Assembly (NCBI GenBank): GCA_902464595.1
Contig: CABQJX010000002.1
Span: 1-64,000 of the forward strand
Direction of reading: 5' to 3'
DNA: 64,000 bases
Source: an uncultured Lachnoclostridium sp.
GTDB taxonomy: Bacteria > Bacillota > Clostridia > Lachnospirales > Lachnospiraceae
Shown: piece after piece, positions 50,480-59,083 of the stretch
Layout of the letters: each line of letters opens with the position of its first letter
How positions within the stretch are numbered: the first letter of the stretch is position 1
Notes under the pieces: generated by a model
Database searches by the model: none
What the model was told of the DNA's origin: nothing
What the model saw: the letters and a program-made list of their open reading frames with translations, nothing else
Position numbers and translations under genes: made by a program

Positions 50480-51721
50480 TTATATTCCATCTCCTGCCCG
50501 GAGTTCCCCCTGGTTTTTCCCTTTGTTTTCTCCCTGGTTTTCTCCCCGGCCTTCTCCCTGGTTTTCTCCCCGGCCTTCTCCCTGGTTTTCTCCCATTCCT
50601 GGCTGCATTTCCCGGATCAGGGCGCAGATCCGATCCACATCCTCCAGCGCCAGATCCGCATAGCAGGGAAGAGTCAGCACCCGGTCAGCGATGCAGGCGG
50701 CTACCGGCGTATCCTTGGAGGAAAAACGGCCCTGATAGCACTGGAAATCATTGATCAGGGGATAAAAATACTTTCTCGGATAAATATGATGGGAAGCCAA
50801 ATGGTCATAAACCTGGTCTCTGGTAGCCCCAAATCCATTAAACACAACCGGGAAATAGGCATAATTGGGGGTAAGCCCCTGGCGGTAGGAGGGAAGCTTG
50901 AGACCCCGAAGCCCTCCTAATCCTTCCTGGTATCGTTTGGCTACCTTCTCTCTCTTGGCGATCTCTTCATCCAGATGATGGAGATTGCACAGGCCCATAG
51001 CAGCCTGAAACTCGTTCATTTTAGCGTTTCCGCCTACCCATACCACATGTTCCTGGTCTACGATGCCAAAATTCTTCAGGCAGTTCAGCCGATGCTCCAT
51101 CCAATCCTCCCGGAATGTCACAGCGCCGCCCTCAATGGAATTAAATACCTTTGTGGCATGGAAGCTGAAAATGCTGGCGTCCCCAAACTCCGCCACACTC
51201 TTTCCCTTATAACGCTCCCCAAAGGTATGGGCCGCGTCGTAGATCACCTTCAGCCCATGCTTTTGTGCAATCTCCTGGATCCGCTCCACGTTGCACATGT
51301 TTCCATATACATGAACCGGGATAATCGCTGACGTTTTGTCCGTGATCAGCTCCTCGATCTTGTCCACATCTATGGTATAATCTTCTGGATCAATATCGCA
51401 GAATACAGGCGTCAGGTTATTGCGCACGATCGCGTGAGTGGTAGAGGCAAAGCTGAAAGGGGTGGTGATCACCTCCCCCGTCAGCTCTAATGCCTGGATC
51501 GCCATTTCCAGGGCCATATGCCCGTTGACAAAGAGCACCATGTTCTGAATATCCATGTACTCCTTGAGCTCCCGTTCCAGCCTTTTATGGAAATCTCCCA
51601 TGTTGGTCAGCCAGGCGCTGTCCCAGATGGGCCGTATCATTTCAATGTATTCTTCATAGGGAGGAAGGGAGGCCCTTGTCACCAGTATCTCCTTCTCCTT
51701 TTCTTCCTGTTCCCTCATCAT
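50480..51721 (-). CDS. DegT/DnrJ/EryC1/StrS sugar aminotransferase
   Basis: 413 residues. The PLP fold type I core shows FVNGHMALEMAIQAL (about 64-78), PFSFASTTHAI, VIYDAAHTFGERY (about 159-171, Asp for the pyridine nitrogen) and SIFSFHATKVFNSIEGGA, with the Schiff-base Lys at 191. It transaminates a keto-sugar nucleotide, giving an amino-deoxysugar donor. Substrate is not determined. The C-terminal 35 residues are a Gly/Glu/Asn/Gln tail of repeated 8-residue GENQGEGR-type units, coded by a 24-bp tandem repeat and absent from typical family members. Start at 51721 follows AAGGAAGAAAG. Confidence 0.9.
   Translation of the reverse strand: MMREQEEKEKEILVTRASLPPYEEYIEMIRPIWDSAWLTNMGDFHKRLERELKEYMDIQNMVLFVNGHMALEMAIQALELTGEVITTPFSFASTTHAIVRNNLTPVFCDIDPEDYTIDVDKIEELITDKTSAIIPVHVYGNMCNVERIQEIAQKHGLKVIYDAAHTFGERYKGKSVAEFGDASIFSFHATKVFNSIEGGAVTFREDWMEHRLNCLKNFGIVDQEHVVWVGGNAKMNEFQAAMGLCNLHHLDEEIAKREKVAKRYQEGLGGLRGLKLPSYRQGLTPNYAYFPVVFNGFGATRDQVYDHLASHHIYPRKYFYPLINDFQCYQGRFSSKDTPVAACIADRVLTLPCYADLALEDVDRICALIREMQPGMGENQGEGRGENQGEGRGENQGENKGKNQGELRAGDGI
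50510..50600. repeat. 24-bp tandem repeat inside the DegT gene
   Basis: A 24-bp unit containing CCCTGGTTTTCTCCCCGGCC is repeated about three times (clearest at 50532-50594) and extends with divergence on both sides. The period preserves frame and encodes the GENQGEGR-type tail. Confidence 0.82.
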
Positions 51722-51761
51722 CTTTCTTCTTCCTTTCCTGCTCCCAGCCTTTTATCCCTTC

Positions 51762-52658
51762 CTACCACCGCATACGGCAGACCTGGGTCAAAAACCGTAC
51801 CTCTGCCAGGACGAAAGCCAGCCAGGCCCTGGCGGCGGCCAGCTTCACCGGGCCTGCCCCCAGATATGTTTTATAATAATAAAGCTTGCTCTCATGGAGC
51901 AGCTGCTGTTTATCCCCGATCCTTCGGATGCTCTTGTCCACGCTGACCGAGTGGGCATGGATATAGGACTGATCCGTGACCAATACGGTTTTCAACCCCT
52001 TTTTGGCCAGCTTCTGCCCCAGCACCTTTTCTTCATAATACAAAAAGATGTCTTTGTCAAATAATTCCTTTTGCTCCGGCTCTGAAAACATAGAAAGCTT
52101 CACCATAAAAAAGGATCCCGGCACAGCCCCTACCAGACGGCAGTCTCTGTCTCCTCCCTGTGCCAGCCCGTAAGGAGGCACGTTCAGGATGGAGCGGAAA
52201 AGCCTTCTCGTCACAAGGCCGGTGTCCAGAAGATCCTTCCACAGGGGAAGAAGGGTCCAGTAGGAGAACAGCTCTCCCCCCTCCGGCGATCTCACCCTGG
52301 CTGAAGCCACAGCTGCCCGGTGTGTATGATCCAGGGCAGACCTCACCCGCAAGATACATTCCTCCGTCACATGAATATCCGGATTGGCCACCAGTACATA
52401 ATCCGCTCCCAAATGGGAAAGGGCATAATCGATGCCCGCCTGATTTCCGGAACCGTATCCCCCATTTTCGGGACAGCGCAGAAGATGGAATTTTTCATTT
52501 TCCTCCAACGGCTTCAAATGCTCCCAGGAATCATCGGTGGAATGGTTATCTACCACCACAATACTGTCAAGACAGCCAAATCCCTTTACCTCATCTGCCA
52601 ACGACAGAGCGGTGGGCCAGTCATTGTAGTTGAGAATGATCATACACAGTTTACTCAT
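51762..52658 (-). CDS. GT2 glycosyltransferase, rhamnosyltransferase-like
   Basis: 298 residues. MSKLCMIILNYNDWPTALSLADEV, SIVVVDNHSTDDSWEHL, CPENGGYGSGNQAGIDYAL (about 62-80) and YVLVANPDIHVTEECI (about 86-101) are the GT2 blocks found in WbbL/rhamnosyltransferase-type enzymes; VPGSFFMVKLSMF and DIFLYYEEKVLGQKL define the acceptor site. No TM segment. GGGAGG precedes the start, which overlaps the GT8 stop by 8 bp, so the two are coupled. Confidence 0.88.
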   Translation of the reverse strand: MSKLCMIILNYNDWPTALSLADEVKGFGCLDSIVVVDNHSTDDSWEHLKPLEENEKFHLLRCPENGGYGSGNQAGIDYALSHLGADYVLVANPDIHVTEECILRVRSALDHTHRAAVASARVRSPEGGELFSYWTLLPLWKDLLDTGLVTRRLFRSILNVPPYGLAQGGDRDCRLVGAVPGSFFMVKLSMFSEPEQKELFDKDIFLYYEEKVLGQKLAKKGLKTVLVTDQSYIHAHSVSVDKSIRRIGDKQQLLHESKLYYYKTYLGAGPVKLAAARAWLAFVLAEVRFLTQVCRMRW

Positions 52659-53769
52659 GTTGATCCGCGCCTCCCACAGTCTTTTTACAGCCCTCTGCCC
52701 TTCTGCCTCCTGCGCCGCCCTGCCCGCAGGTTTTCCTGTGGCCTTTCCGGCTGTCCTTCCTGTTTCCTTTCCCCCGATCCTTCCTGCTGTCTATGACCTT
52801 CATCCCCAGGCGTCGGCTGACCCAGAGCCGGATAGGAGGGCAGAGAAAGCTTACATGGTTAAACACCCACCAAAGCTGCATATAACCCTCTTTTCCCCTC
52901 TGCTTCTCCATTCCCTTCCAGGGCGTCCGGCCCAGGTAATATTCATAAAGCCGCCGGAAATGGTTGTGATTTCCAGCGATCCACGGCCGCTCGTCCCCAA
53001 GATAATGGATCACCACAGGTGCGCGGCCAGCCAGCCTGTATGCCTCCCTCCCGATCCTTCCATAAGCCGGGCACAGAGACACCAGGGTATCATAGTGGAA
53101 ATACCGGTAATTGGTAAAATAATTGTACCGGGGAGGCAGGGGAAAGATCCTGCCCTGTAAAGCCCCGTTGATGGTATCCTGGTCACATGCAAACAATCGC
53201 CCCTCATGTTTTCCATAAAATTCCAAAAGCTGTTCCAAAACATGTTCCCGGCGCCAGCCCTCCAGATCCATTAAAAGGACGCCGGAATTATAGTAGGGAT
53301 CCTCTTTTCCCAGCCCAATGGATTCCTTCATCTCCCGATACACGGTAGGCTCCATCACCATCCCCACCAGGCAGCTTCCCATATCGGTTCCATACACCGG
53401 AAGGATGCTTCCATTAATGATGGTGTCACAGTCCAGATACAGCGCCCGTTTTACATACTCCGGCAGAACTTTGGGGGCAAACAGCCGTCCCATGGCGCTT
53501 ATATCAAATCCACGGGTATCGATGTCGTAATCGAACCGCTGGCGCAGATCCCCTAACTCTACCGCAAACAGACGGCGGCCAAAGGAGGAGGCCATCTCTT
53601 TCAGCCGCTCCTTAAATTCCCGGCACATTCCCACTGACAGGACGTAAATATCCAGGGACGGGATCCCCTTGCTGTGATCTAAAAGGGAGGCCAGAGAGGC
53701 CGCCAGATGGCAGGCGTAGCCGTCATTGGAAGCATAAATGATATTGACAGTTTCTGTATTTCCATCCAT
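52651..53769 (-). CDS. GT8 glycosyltransferase
   Basis: 372 residues. VNIIYASNDGYACHLAASLASLLDH (about 8-32) opens the GT8 domain, GRLFAPKVLPEYVKRALYLDCDTIING (about 93-119) carries the DxD metal site, YYNSGVLLMDLEGW is the acceptor region, and VVIHYLGDERPW holds the C-terminal HxxGxxKPW-type motif. Retaining transfer of glucose or galactose is usual. The tail is basic, with degenerate RKD/RKG repeats. ATG 53769 is preferred (AGGTG at 7 bases) to 53811. A promoter precedes it, so this is the first gene of the 53.8-45.4 kb transcript. Confidence 0.9.
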   Translation of the reverse strand: MDGNTETVNIIYASNDGYACHLAASLASLLDHSKGIPSLDIYVLSVGMCREFKERLKEMASSFGRRLFAVELGDLRQRFDYDIDTRGFDISAMGRLFAPKVLPEYVKRALYLDCDTIINGSILPVYGTDMGSCLVGMVMEPTVYREMKESIGLGKEDPYYNSGVLLMDLEGWRREHVLEQLLEFYGKHEGRLFACDQDTINGALQGRIFPLPPRYNYFTNYRYFHYDTLVSLCPAYGRIGREAYRLAGRAPVVIHYLGDERPWIAGNHNHFRRLYEYYLGRTPWKGMEKQRGKEGYMQLWWVFNHVSFLCPPIRLWVSRRLGMKVIDSRKDRGKGNRKDSRKGHRKTCGQGGAGGRRAEGCKKTVGGADQHE

Positions 53770-53824
53770 ATTATGACACCTATTTCTTACATTATTTGTT
53801 CTTTCCAGCATCTTTTTGCTTACA

Positions 53825-53853
53825 ATTTTACCCTATCCCATGTAAAAAGTAAA
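53825..53853 (-). promoter_or_regulatory. Promoter for the GT8-led operon
   Basis: Minus strand TTTACT (53848-53853), 17 bases, TAAAAT (53825-53830), about 56 bases before the GT8 start. Confidence 0.55.
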
Positions 53854-53883
53854 TCGCATCTGGCATTTTCATTTCAAATATGG

Positions 53884-53922
53884 TAGATTAAGGATTGTAT
53901 GGCAATCTATATTATCTATATT
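53884..53922 (+). promoter_or_regulatory. Promoter with overlapping inverted repeat for the L,D-transpeptidase
   Basis: TTGTAT (53895-53900), 16 bases, TATATT (53917-53922), 23 bases before the start. TAGATT (53884-53889) and AATCTA (53904-53909) form an inverted repeat around the -35, a possible operator. Confidence 0.5.
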
Positions 53923-53944
53923 AAATTTCAGGAGGACGTTACCA

Positions 53945-55522
53945 ATGAATCAATTATCCAGACGTGCGGCGGCAGCGCTTCTGACCGGGCTTTTGATCTT
54001 CGGCCAGGCTGTTCCCGCGTTTGCCTCTCAGGACGATTCCAATTACGGGCCGGCCTTTGCCACTCCTAAGGTTGAGCAGGCTGCCCCCGGAGCTTCTGAG
54101 AGCCAGTCTACCGGCGATGGATCCGCTGCCCCCCAGTCATTAGGGCCAGCTTCCGAGACCCAGGAATCAAACGGTTCCGGGGATCATGCGGCGCAGACGG
54201 ATGCAAACGCCCCACAGTCAAACGATACAGCAGCCCAGGAAACGGACAGCTCTGCCCAGGAAAGCACAGCAGAAGGGGCAGCCCAGACCAATACATCTGA
54301 GGATTCCGCCCAGGCAGACGCTGAGGCGGAGGCAGCCCAAAAGTTTGCTGAGGAGGAAGCAGCCCGCCAGGCCGCTGCCAATACCCCTTACCTTCAGATC
54401 CAGGTTCTGCGCCCAAATACGACATGGACCGATCCTGTGGTAGGCGATACGCCTGTAGTGGCAGAGGAGGGCTTCCGCTCCCTTTGTATTTACCTAAACA
54501 ACATCATAGGAGACGTGCTTTACCGCACCTACACCGGAGCCCACGGATGGAGCGATTGGGCTATAAACGGCGGACACACCAAGATATGGGAGGACGGCGC
54601 TCTTGTTGAGGCGATCCAGATCCGCTTTAACGGCTTCGCCGGAAATATGTTCGACGTCTACTACTGCACCACCTTAAATGACGGGACGGAGCTTGACTGG
54701 GCTAAAAACGGCGCTACTGCCGGAACCATGGGTACAGGAAAGGCATTAAAGAGCTTCCGCACCTCCTTATGGGGCAAAACAGTAGAAGGCGCTTCCTACA
54801 AGATGGACAAGCCTCTGGATGCAGCATTCCCTGACGGCATACAGGTGATCGACGGCGCAGTGGCATACTCAAGCGGAACCGGCGTTCCCTTTACCGGATG
54901 GGCCTGGAATGACAGAGACCGCTATTACTTTGTAAACAATGCCCCTGTCACCGGATGGCAGTACATTGACGGCTTCAAATACTTTTTTGACGGGACAGGA
55001 AAGCTTGTGACGGATCTGGAGCCGGTTATGGGAAACAACGGCCCCTTCCTCATCAGCATCAATAAGCAGATGAACTGCATGACCATCTTTGCCCAGGACG
55101 GAGCCAACGGCTTCATCATCCCGGTAAAGACATTCCTTACCTCCACAGGGCCGGATACCCCTCTGGGAACCTTCCAGACTCCTGCCAAATACCGGTGGCG
55201 TGACATGAACCATGGAATCTATACACAGTATGCAACCCGTGTCTATAAAGGATTCCTCATCCACTCCATCTTATACAGCAGTCCTGACCCCATGACCTTA
55301 GATCCGCTGACCTACAACTATCTGGGCATCGCTCAGTCTGCAGGCTGTATCCGCCTCCTTTCCGGAGATGCAAAATGGGTATACGACCACTGTCCTCTGG
55401 GAACCACAGTGACGATCTACAACTCAGAAAAGCCCGGCCCTTATGACCGCCCGGCTATTGAATGGCCTATCCCTGCCGACCAGCATTGGGATCCTACGGA
55501 TCCGCTGTTCGCCCAGCAGTAG
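53945..55522 (+). CDS. Secreted L,D-transpeptidase with ChW/cell-wall-binding-like repeats
   Basis: 525 residues. A signal peptide ends at AFA (about 27); a low-complexity Ser/Ala/Gln/Glu spacer covers about 40-146; a domain with GAHGWSDWAINGGHTKIWEDGALVEAIQI (about 198-226) resembles clostridial hydrophobic-W repeats; GWQYIDGFKYFFDGTGKL (about 337-353) resembles a choline/cell-wall-binding repeat. The YkuD domain is at about 368-500, with catalytic H440 and SAGCIR (S465, C468, R470). It makes 3-3 peptidoglycan cross-links or anchors wall components. AGGAGG precedes the start. It is the only plus-strand gene inside the second half of the glycan locus. Confidence 0.93.
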   Translation: MNQLSRRAAAALLTGLLIFGQAVPAFASQDDSNYGPAFATPKVEQAAPGASESQSTGDGSAAPQSLGPASETQESNGSGDHAAQTDANAPQSNDTAAQETDSSAQESTAEGAAQTNTSEDSAQADAEAEAAQKFAEEEAARQAAANTPYLQIQVLRPNTTWTDPVVGDTPVVAEEGFRSLCIYLNNIIGDVLYRTYTGAHGWSDWAINGGHTKIWEDGALVEAIQIRFNGFAGNMFDVYYCTTLNDGTELDWAKNGATAGTMGTGKALKSFRTSLWGKTVEGASYKMDKPLDAAFPDGIQVIDGAVAYSSGTGVPFTGWAWNDRDRYYFVNNAPVTGWQYIDGFKYFFDGTGKLVTDLEPVMGNNGPFLISINKQMNCMTIFAQDGANGFIIPVKTFLTSTGPDTPLGTFQTPAKYRWRDMNHGIYTQYATRVYKGFLIHSILYSSPDPMTLDPLTYNYLGIAQSAGCIRLLSGDAKWVYDHCPLGTTVTIYNSEKPGPYDRPAIEWPIPADQHWDPTDPLFAQQ

Positions 55523-55576
55523 GACAGGGCTGTCAGACCAAAAGCGAAAGAAGAATATTCCAATTTTTAAACGAAA

Positions 55577-55625
55577 GCAAGGAGGCTGTTCACCGGGATC
55601 ATCTCCCAGTGAACAGCCTCCTTGC
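55577..55625. terminator. Terminator hairpin shared by convergent genes
   Basis: Perfect 17-bp arms (55577-55593 and 55609-55625) with a 15-base loop that contains the GT2 stop codon. On the minus strand TTTCGTTT follows. Lies between the convergent L,D-transpeptidase and GT2 genes. Confidence 0.75.
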
Positions 55626-56573
55626 CCTTTCATATGCCCAGGGAAATGTCCGCTCAAACCGCAGGAAAAAACGCAGACGCTCAGGCAGCTCCCTGTAATA
55701 TTTCCGATTTTCCGGTGCAAAAATATAGGAAAACTCTTTCAGATTCACCCGGGTCTGATAGTAGGTCCTGGCCGCTGCGCTGGCAGCCGCTTCCTTAAAC
55801 CGGCCCCCGGTAGCCTTATCGTATTGGGCGTATGTCTTTTTCATCCGTTCCCAGTACGCCTGCTGCTTGGCCCGGTAGTCCCCCTCCTTTCCCTGAACGG
55901 TCCAGGAACCAGCTACCCCTACCCGGTAAGCGCTCATGGGCTCGTCAAAATAATATCCTCCCCCCCTGGCAGCAGCCATCAGCTGGATCGGCGTATCTCC
56001 CACCGGGCAATCCACATAATAATCCGGCAATTGTTTCACCAGATCCGCAGGAAACGCCATAGAGGACATGGCATAGCCCGACGGCTTGTCAATTATATCC
56101 TCCGCTGTAAGGATGCGGTCTCCCTTATAGGGACGCATCTGCCCCTCTGTCACCGCCTTTCCCACCAGGTCAATGGATGCGCTGTGGATACAGAGCATAC
56201 AGTCCGGGTGGGATTCCATGTAATCCACCTGCTTTTGAAGCTTGTGGGGAGATACAAAGTAATCGTCCCCATCACACATAAAAATATATTTCCCCCTTGC
56301 CCTGGGGAAATTGAAGGCTCCGCTGATATTGTCAATTCCCTGGGAATACTGGTTTTCCTTCTGGATCAGCGGACGGATCTGGGGATATTTTGCAGCATAC
56401 TCCCGTATAATATCGCTGGTTCCGTCTGTGGAAGCGTCATCGTGAACCAGTATCTCAAATTCAAAATCTGTTTCCTGGCTTAAAAAGCTGTCCAGCGCCT
56501 GCCTGATATAGGAGGCATGGTTAAATGTAACGCAGTTGATGCTGGCCATGATCTGTCCGCTTTTGTCCGCCAT
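55599..56573 (-). CDS. GT2 glycosyltransferase
   Basis: 324 residues. MASINCVTFNHASYIRQALDSFLSQ (about 9-33), ILVHDDASTDGTSDIIREYA and KYIFMCDGDDYFVSPHKLQKQVDYM (about 94-118, DxD) are the GT2 blocks; YVDCPVGDTPIQLMAAARGG and AYRVGVAGSW complete the active site. The C-terminus is basic and aromatic (FERTFPWAYERARRLF), perhaps membrane-associating. ATG 56573 has AGGAGG 8 bases upstream. It follows the ATP-grasp gene by 20 bp, ends in the shared terminator hairpin, and is last in its transcript. Confidence 0.88.
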   Translation of the reverse strand: MADKSGQIMASINCVTFNHASYIRQALDSFLSQETDFEFEILVHDDASTDGTSDIIREYAAKYPQIRPLIQKENQYSQGIDNISGAFNFPRARGKYIFMCDGDDYFVSPHKLQKQVDYMESHPDCMLCIHSASIDLVGKAVTEGQMRPYKGDRILTAEDIIDKPSGYAMSSMAFPADLVKQLPDYYVDCPVGDTPIQLMAAARGGGYYFDEPMSAYRVGVAGSWTVQGKEGDYRAKQQAYWERMKKTYAQYDKATGGRFKEAAASAAARTYYQTRVNLKEFSYIFAPENRKYYRELPERLRFFLRFERTFPWAYERARRLFTGR

Positions 56574-56593
56574 GTTCTTTTCCTCCTGCATAT

Positions 56594-57562
56594 CTATCCC
56601 CTTTTTGTAATGTATTCCTCATATTTTCTTGCAATAAACATGGGCTCTATGTTTTTCGGCATTTGATCCAACCCCTGTCCCATAAAGATGCGCAGATGGC
56701 CTTCCACACAGCCGCAGCCAGCCAGGCAGGAAAATTCCACTCCGCCGGAAAATCTCGGATTGCACTCTAAGATCCGGCAGCTTCCCTCCCCTTCCTCTAA
56801 AAATTCCATATTCACGCATCCCTTAACGCCCAAACGCTTTGCAGCCTCCTTACAGGTCTCCTCCAGCTTTGGATCCCGGAATACCTGAACCGAGGTTCCC
56901 GCTCCGTTAAGGGTGCGAAGAAGCTCCCGGCGGCACACTGCAGCGCTCTCCCCGCTCTCCGGATCACGCACCACATCTACAGTCACCACCCGGCCCTCTA
57001 TCTTTGGCTGGACAATGTACCTCTCAGCCCCTTCCAGCCGTTTCAGGTTCTCCAGCTCCTGTGGGCTTCCTACAAACCGCAGTCCCTGACTGCTCCGCCC
57101 GTCCCTGGGTTTGCACACCAGAGGATATTTTATCCCATCCGGCTCCGCCTCCAGGAGATTCTTTGTTAAAATAGGATTCCCCAGATTGTTTTTTTTCATA
57201 AACTGGTAGAATTTCATCTTATCCCGGCAAAGGAAAATGCACTCCTCACCCGATATGCACAGTGTGATCCCTTCCCTACAAAATTCCTCCCGGAATCCAG
57301 TGAGAACGTCAATCTCCACATCCGTAAGGGGAAGGAGCCCCCACGCCTTCTCTCTCCGGCAAATTTCTATCAAAGCCTTCCGGTACGCCTCTTGATCCAC
57401 AGCCAAAGGAACCTGATAAAAGTTATCCACATTTTGACTGTCTGCGATCCACTCTTTTGGGTAAATATCACAGCCCACCACTCTGATTCCCATTTTCTTA
57501 CATGTCTTGATGACAATGTCAGCGGAAAAAGAACCGATGGCTGTCACAACCACTGTCCTCAT
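56594..57562 (-). CDS. ATP-grasp family enzyme (carbamoyl-phosphate-synthase-like)
   Basis: 322 residues. It has a preATP-grasp Rossmann-like domain (VVVTAIGSFSADIVIKTCKKMGIRVVGCDIYP, 3-34), then the ATP-grasp fold with KMKFYQFMKKNNL, YPLVCKPRDGRSSQGLRFV (about 147-165, ATP lysine), QPKIEGRVVTVDVV and the metal motif LECNPRFSGGVEFS (about 267-280). Such enzymes ligate a carboxylate to an amine via an acyl-phosphate. Its place between a flippase and a GT2 suggests an amino-acid or carboxylate substituent on the glycan, but this is inference. GGAG lies 12 bases before the start. Confidence 0.85.
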   Translation of the reverse strand: MRTVVVTAIGSFSADIVIKTCKKMGIRVVGCDIYPKEWIADSQNVDNFYQVPLAVDQEAYRKALIEICRREKAWGLLPLTDVEIDVLTGFREEFCREGITLCISGEECIFLCRDKMKFYQFMKKNNLGNPILTKNLLEAEPDGIKYPLVCKPRDGRSSQGLRFVGSPQELENLKRLEGAERYIVQPKIEGRVVTVDVVRDPESGESAAVCRRELLRTLNGAGTSVQVFRDPKLEETCKEAAKRLGVKGCVNMEFLEEGEGSCRILECNPRFSGGVEFSCLAGCGCVEGHLRIFMGQGLDQMPKNIEPMFIARKYEEYITKRG

Positions 57563-57633
57563 CTATTCTCACACTCCTATTTTCATTTTTATCAGGATGC
57601 TTCTTTCTGATGTTTTTTAATATAACCCGGCTC

Positions 57634-59079
57634 CTACTTTCTCAGCCTCTCCCCTGCAAGCCCTGCCAGATACCGGAACACAGCCAGCTGAAATCCCCAG
57701 GATACGATCACATATACGGCTGCCCCCAAAAGGATCTGAAGGATCAGGCCAAGCCAGCCTCCAGGCAAAAAATACTGGGAAGCCAGCACCGACACGGCCA
57801 TCAGGACAGACACGGCCACGGAGGGGATAATATCCCTCCACTGATCAAAAATACTGTAATCCAACAGCTTCTTATTGGGCCATGCATTGATGAAAGTGCA
57901 CAGAAAATCTGCTGCCGCCTTTAACGCCACCAGCACCAGAGCATTATAGCGGATCCCAGCCAAAAGCACGGCCAGCCCCACCAGCTTCTTAATAATTTCC
58001 AGTTTCAGGAAAATATCGCTGCGGCCCAAGGCGTTTAATGCCTGAAGGTTAGCAATATGGATTGGCCAAAAGGAATAAGCAATGCACATGATCTGAAGAA
58101 AAGGGACACAGGACAGCCATTTTTCTCCCAGAAGGAGAAGAACCATAGGGCGGGCCACTGCCATCAGCCCTGCCATCATGGGAAGTACCAGATAAGAACT
58201 CACCGTGATCGCGCGGCGCATCATGGCCTTCACCTTTTCTGGTTCGTCCTGGCTGGCAGACAGCAGAGGCAGCATCACAGACTGGATCGCAGCGCCCAGA
58301 TTGCTGACGATCAGCTTCGGAAACTGTTCTCCTCTGTTATAATTTCCCAGCATAGCCTTGTTGTAGATCCGTCCGATCACCAGGCCGTAAATATTGTTGT
58401 AAACCGTATCAAGAAGGGAAGCGCACAAAAGCTTCCATCCAAAGGAAAACATTGTACGAAGCCGGGACAGGCTGAACAAAAGCTTCGGCTTCCAGCTCAC
58501 AGCTGCAAACAGGAGGATCATGTAACAGAAATAGTAAGCAATCTGCTGCCATACCAGAGCCCAAACGCCCCATCCTCTGCAGGCCAGAAAAACACTGGCC
58601 CCGCCTGATAATACAGAAGCGCCGAACGAGGAGATGCACAGCCCCTTAAATTCCATATTCCGGGAAACATAGGCATTCTGAATGGAGATCACACCGCCCG
58701 GAAACAGAACCACTGCCAGCACTCGGATCAGGGAAACCATCTCCCGGTTGTGATAAAAGGCAGCAATCCCGGGAGCGCACAAAAACAAGATCAAATATAT
58801 CAATGCAGCCAGAGCCATGTTGAAAAAGAATACCGATGAAAAATCCTTCTGATCCACCTTTCTCTTTTGGATCAGGGCAGTTCCAAATCCATTCTGCACC
58901 AGCACATTTGCTATGGTGACAAAGATCAGGATCACTCCTACGACTCCATACTCCTCCGGAGACAGCAACCTGGCCAGTAAAATGGACACCAGAAACTGGA
59001 CGCCCTGAGCCCCTCCATTTTCCATCAATTTCCAAAAAAGGCCATTCAAAACCTTTGTTGTAGTCTTTCCTTCGTTCAA
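57634..59079 (-). CDS. Wzx/WzxC-family lipopolysaccharide/teichuronic-type flippase
   Basis: 481 residues, about 12-14 TM helices. The N-terminus LNGLFWKLMENGGAQGVQFLVSILLARLLSPEEYGVVGVILIF (about 11-53) is the hallmark of WzxC/TuaB-type exporters, with further blocks FGTALIQKR, RNMEFKGL and YNRGEQFPKLI. It flips lipid-linked oligosaccharides. The start is TTG 59079 with GGAG 9 bases before, placed 5 bp after the preceding GT2 stop. It is different in sequence from the flippase at 48375. Confidence 0.92.
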   Translation of the reverse strand: MNEGKTTTKVLNGLFWKLMENGGAQGVQFLVSILLARLLSPEEYGVVGVILIFVTIANVLVQNGFGTALIQKRKVDQKDFSSVFFFNMALAALIYLILFLCAPGIAAFYHNREMVSLIRVLAVVLFPGGVISIQNAYVSRNMEFKGLCISSFGASVLSGGASVFLACRGWGVWALVWQQIAYYFCYMILLFAAVSWKPKLLFSLSRLRTMFSFGWKLLCASLLDTVYNNIYGLVIGRIYNKAMLGNYNRGEQFPKLIVSNLGAAIQSVMLPLLSASQDEPEKVKAMMRRAITVSSYLVLPMMAGLMAVARPMVLLLLGEKWLSCVPFLQIMCIAYSFWPIHIANLQALNALGRSDIFLKLEIIKKLVGLAVLLAGIRYNALVLVALKAAADFLCTFINAWPNKKLLDYSIFDQWRDIIPSVAVSVLMAVSVLASQYFLPGGWLGLILQILLGAAVYVIVSWGFQLAVFRYLAGLAGERLRK

Positions 59080-59083
59080 CCTA

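Noticed and set aside
55443..56483. 346-codon plus-strand frame
   Set aside because: Antisense to the GT2 gene at 55599 and runs from within the L,D-transpeptidase gene in another frame; no supported start.
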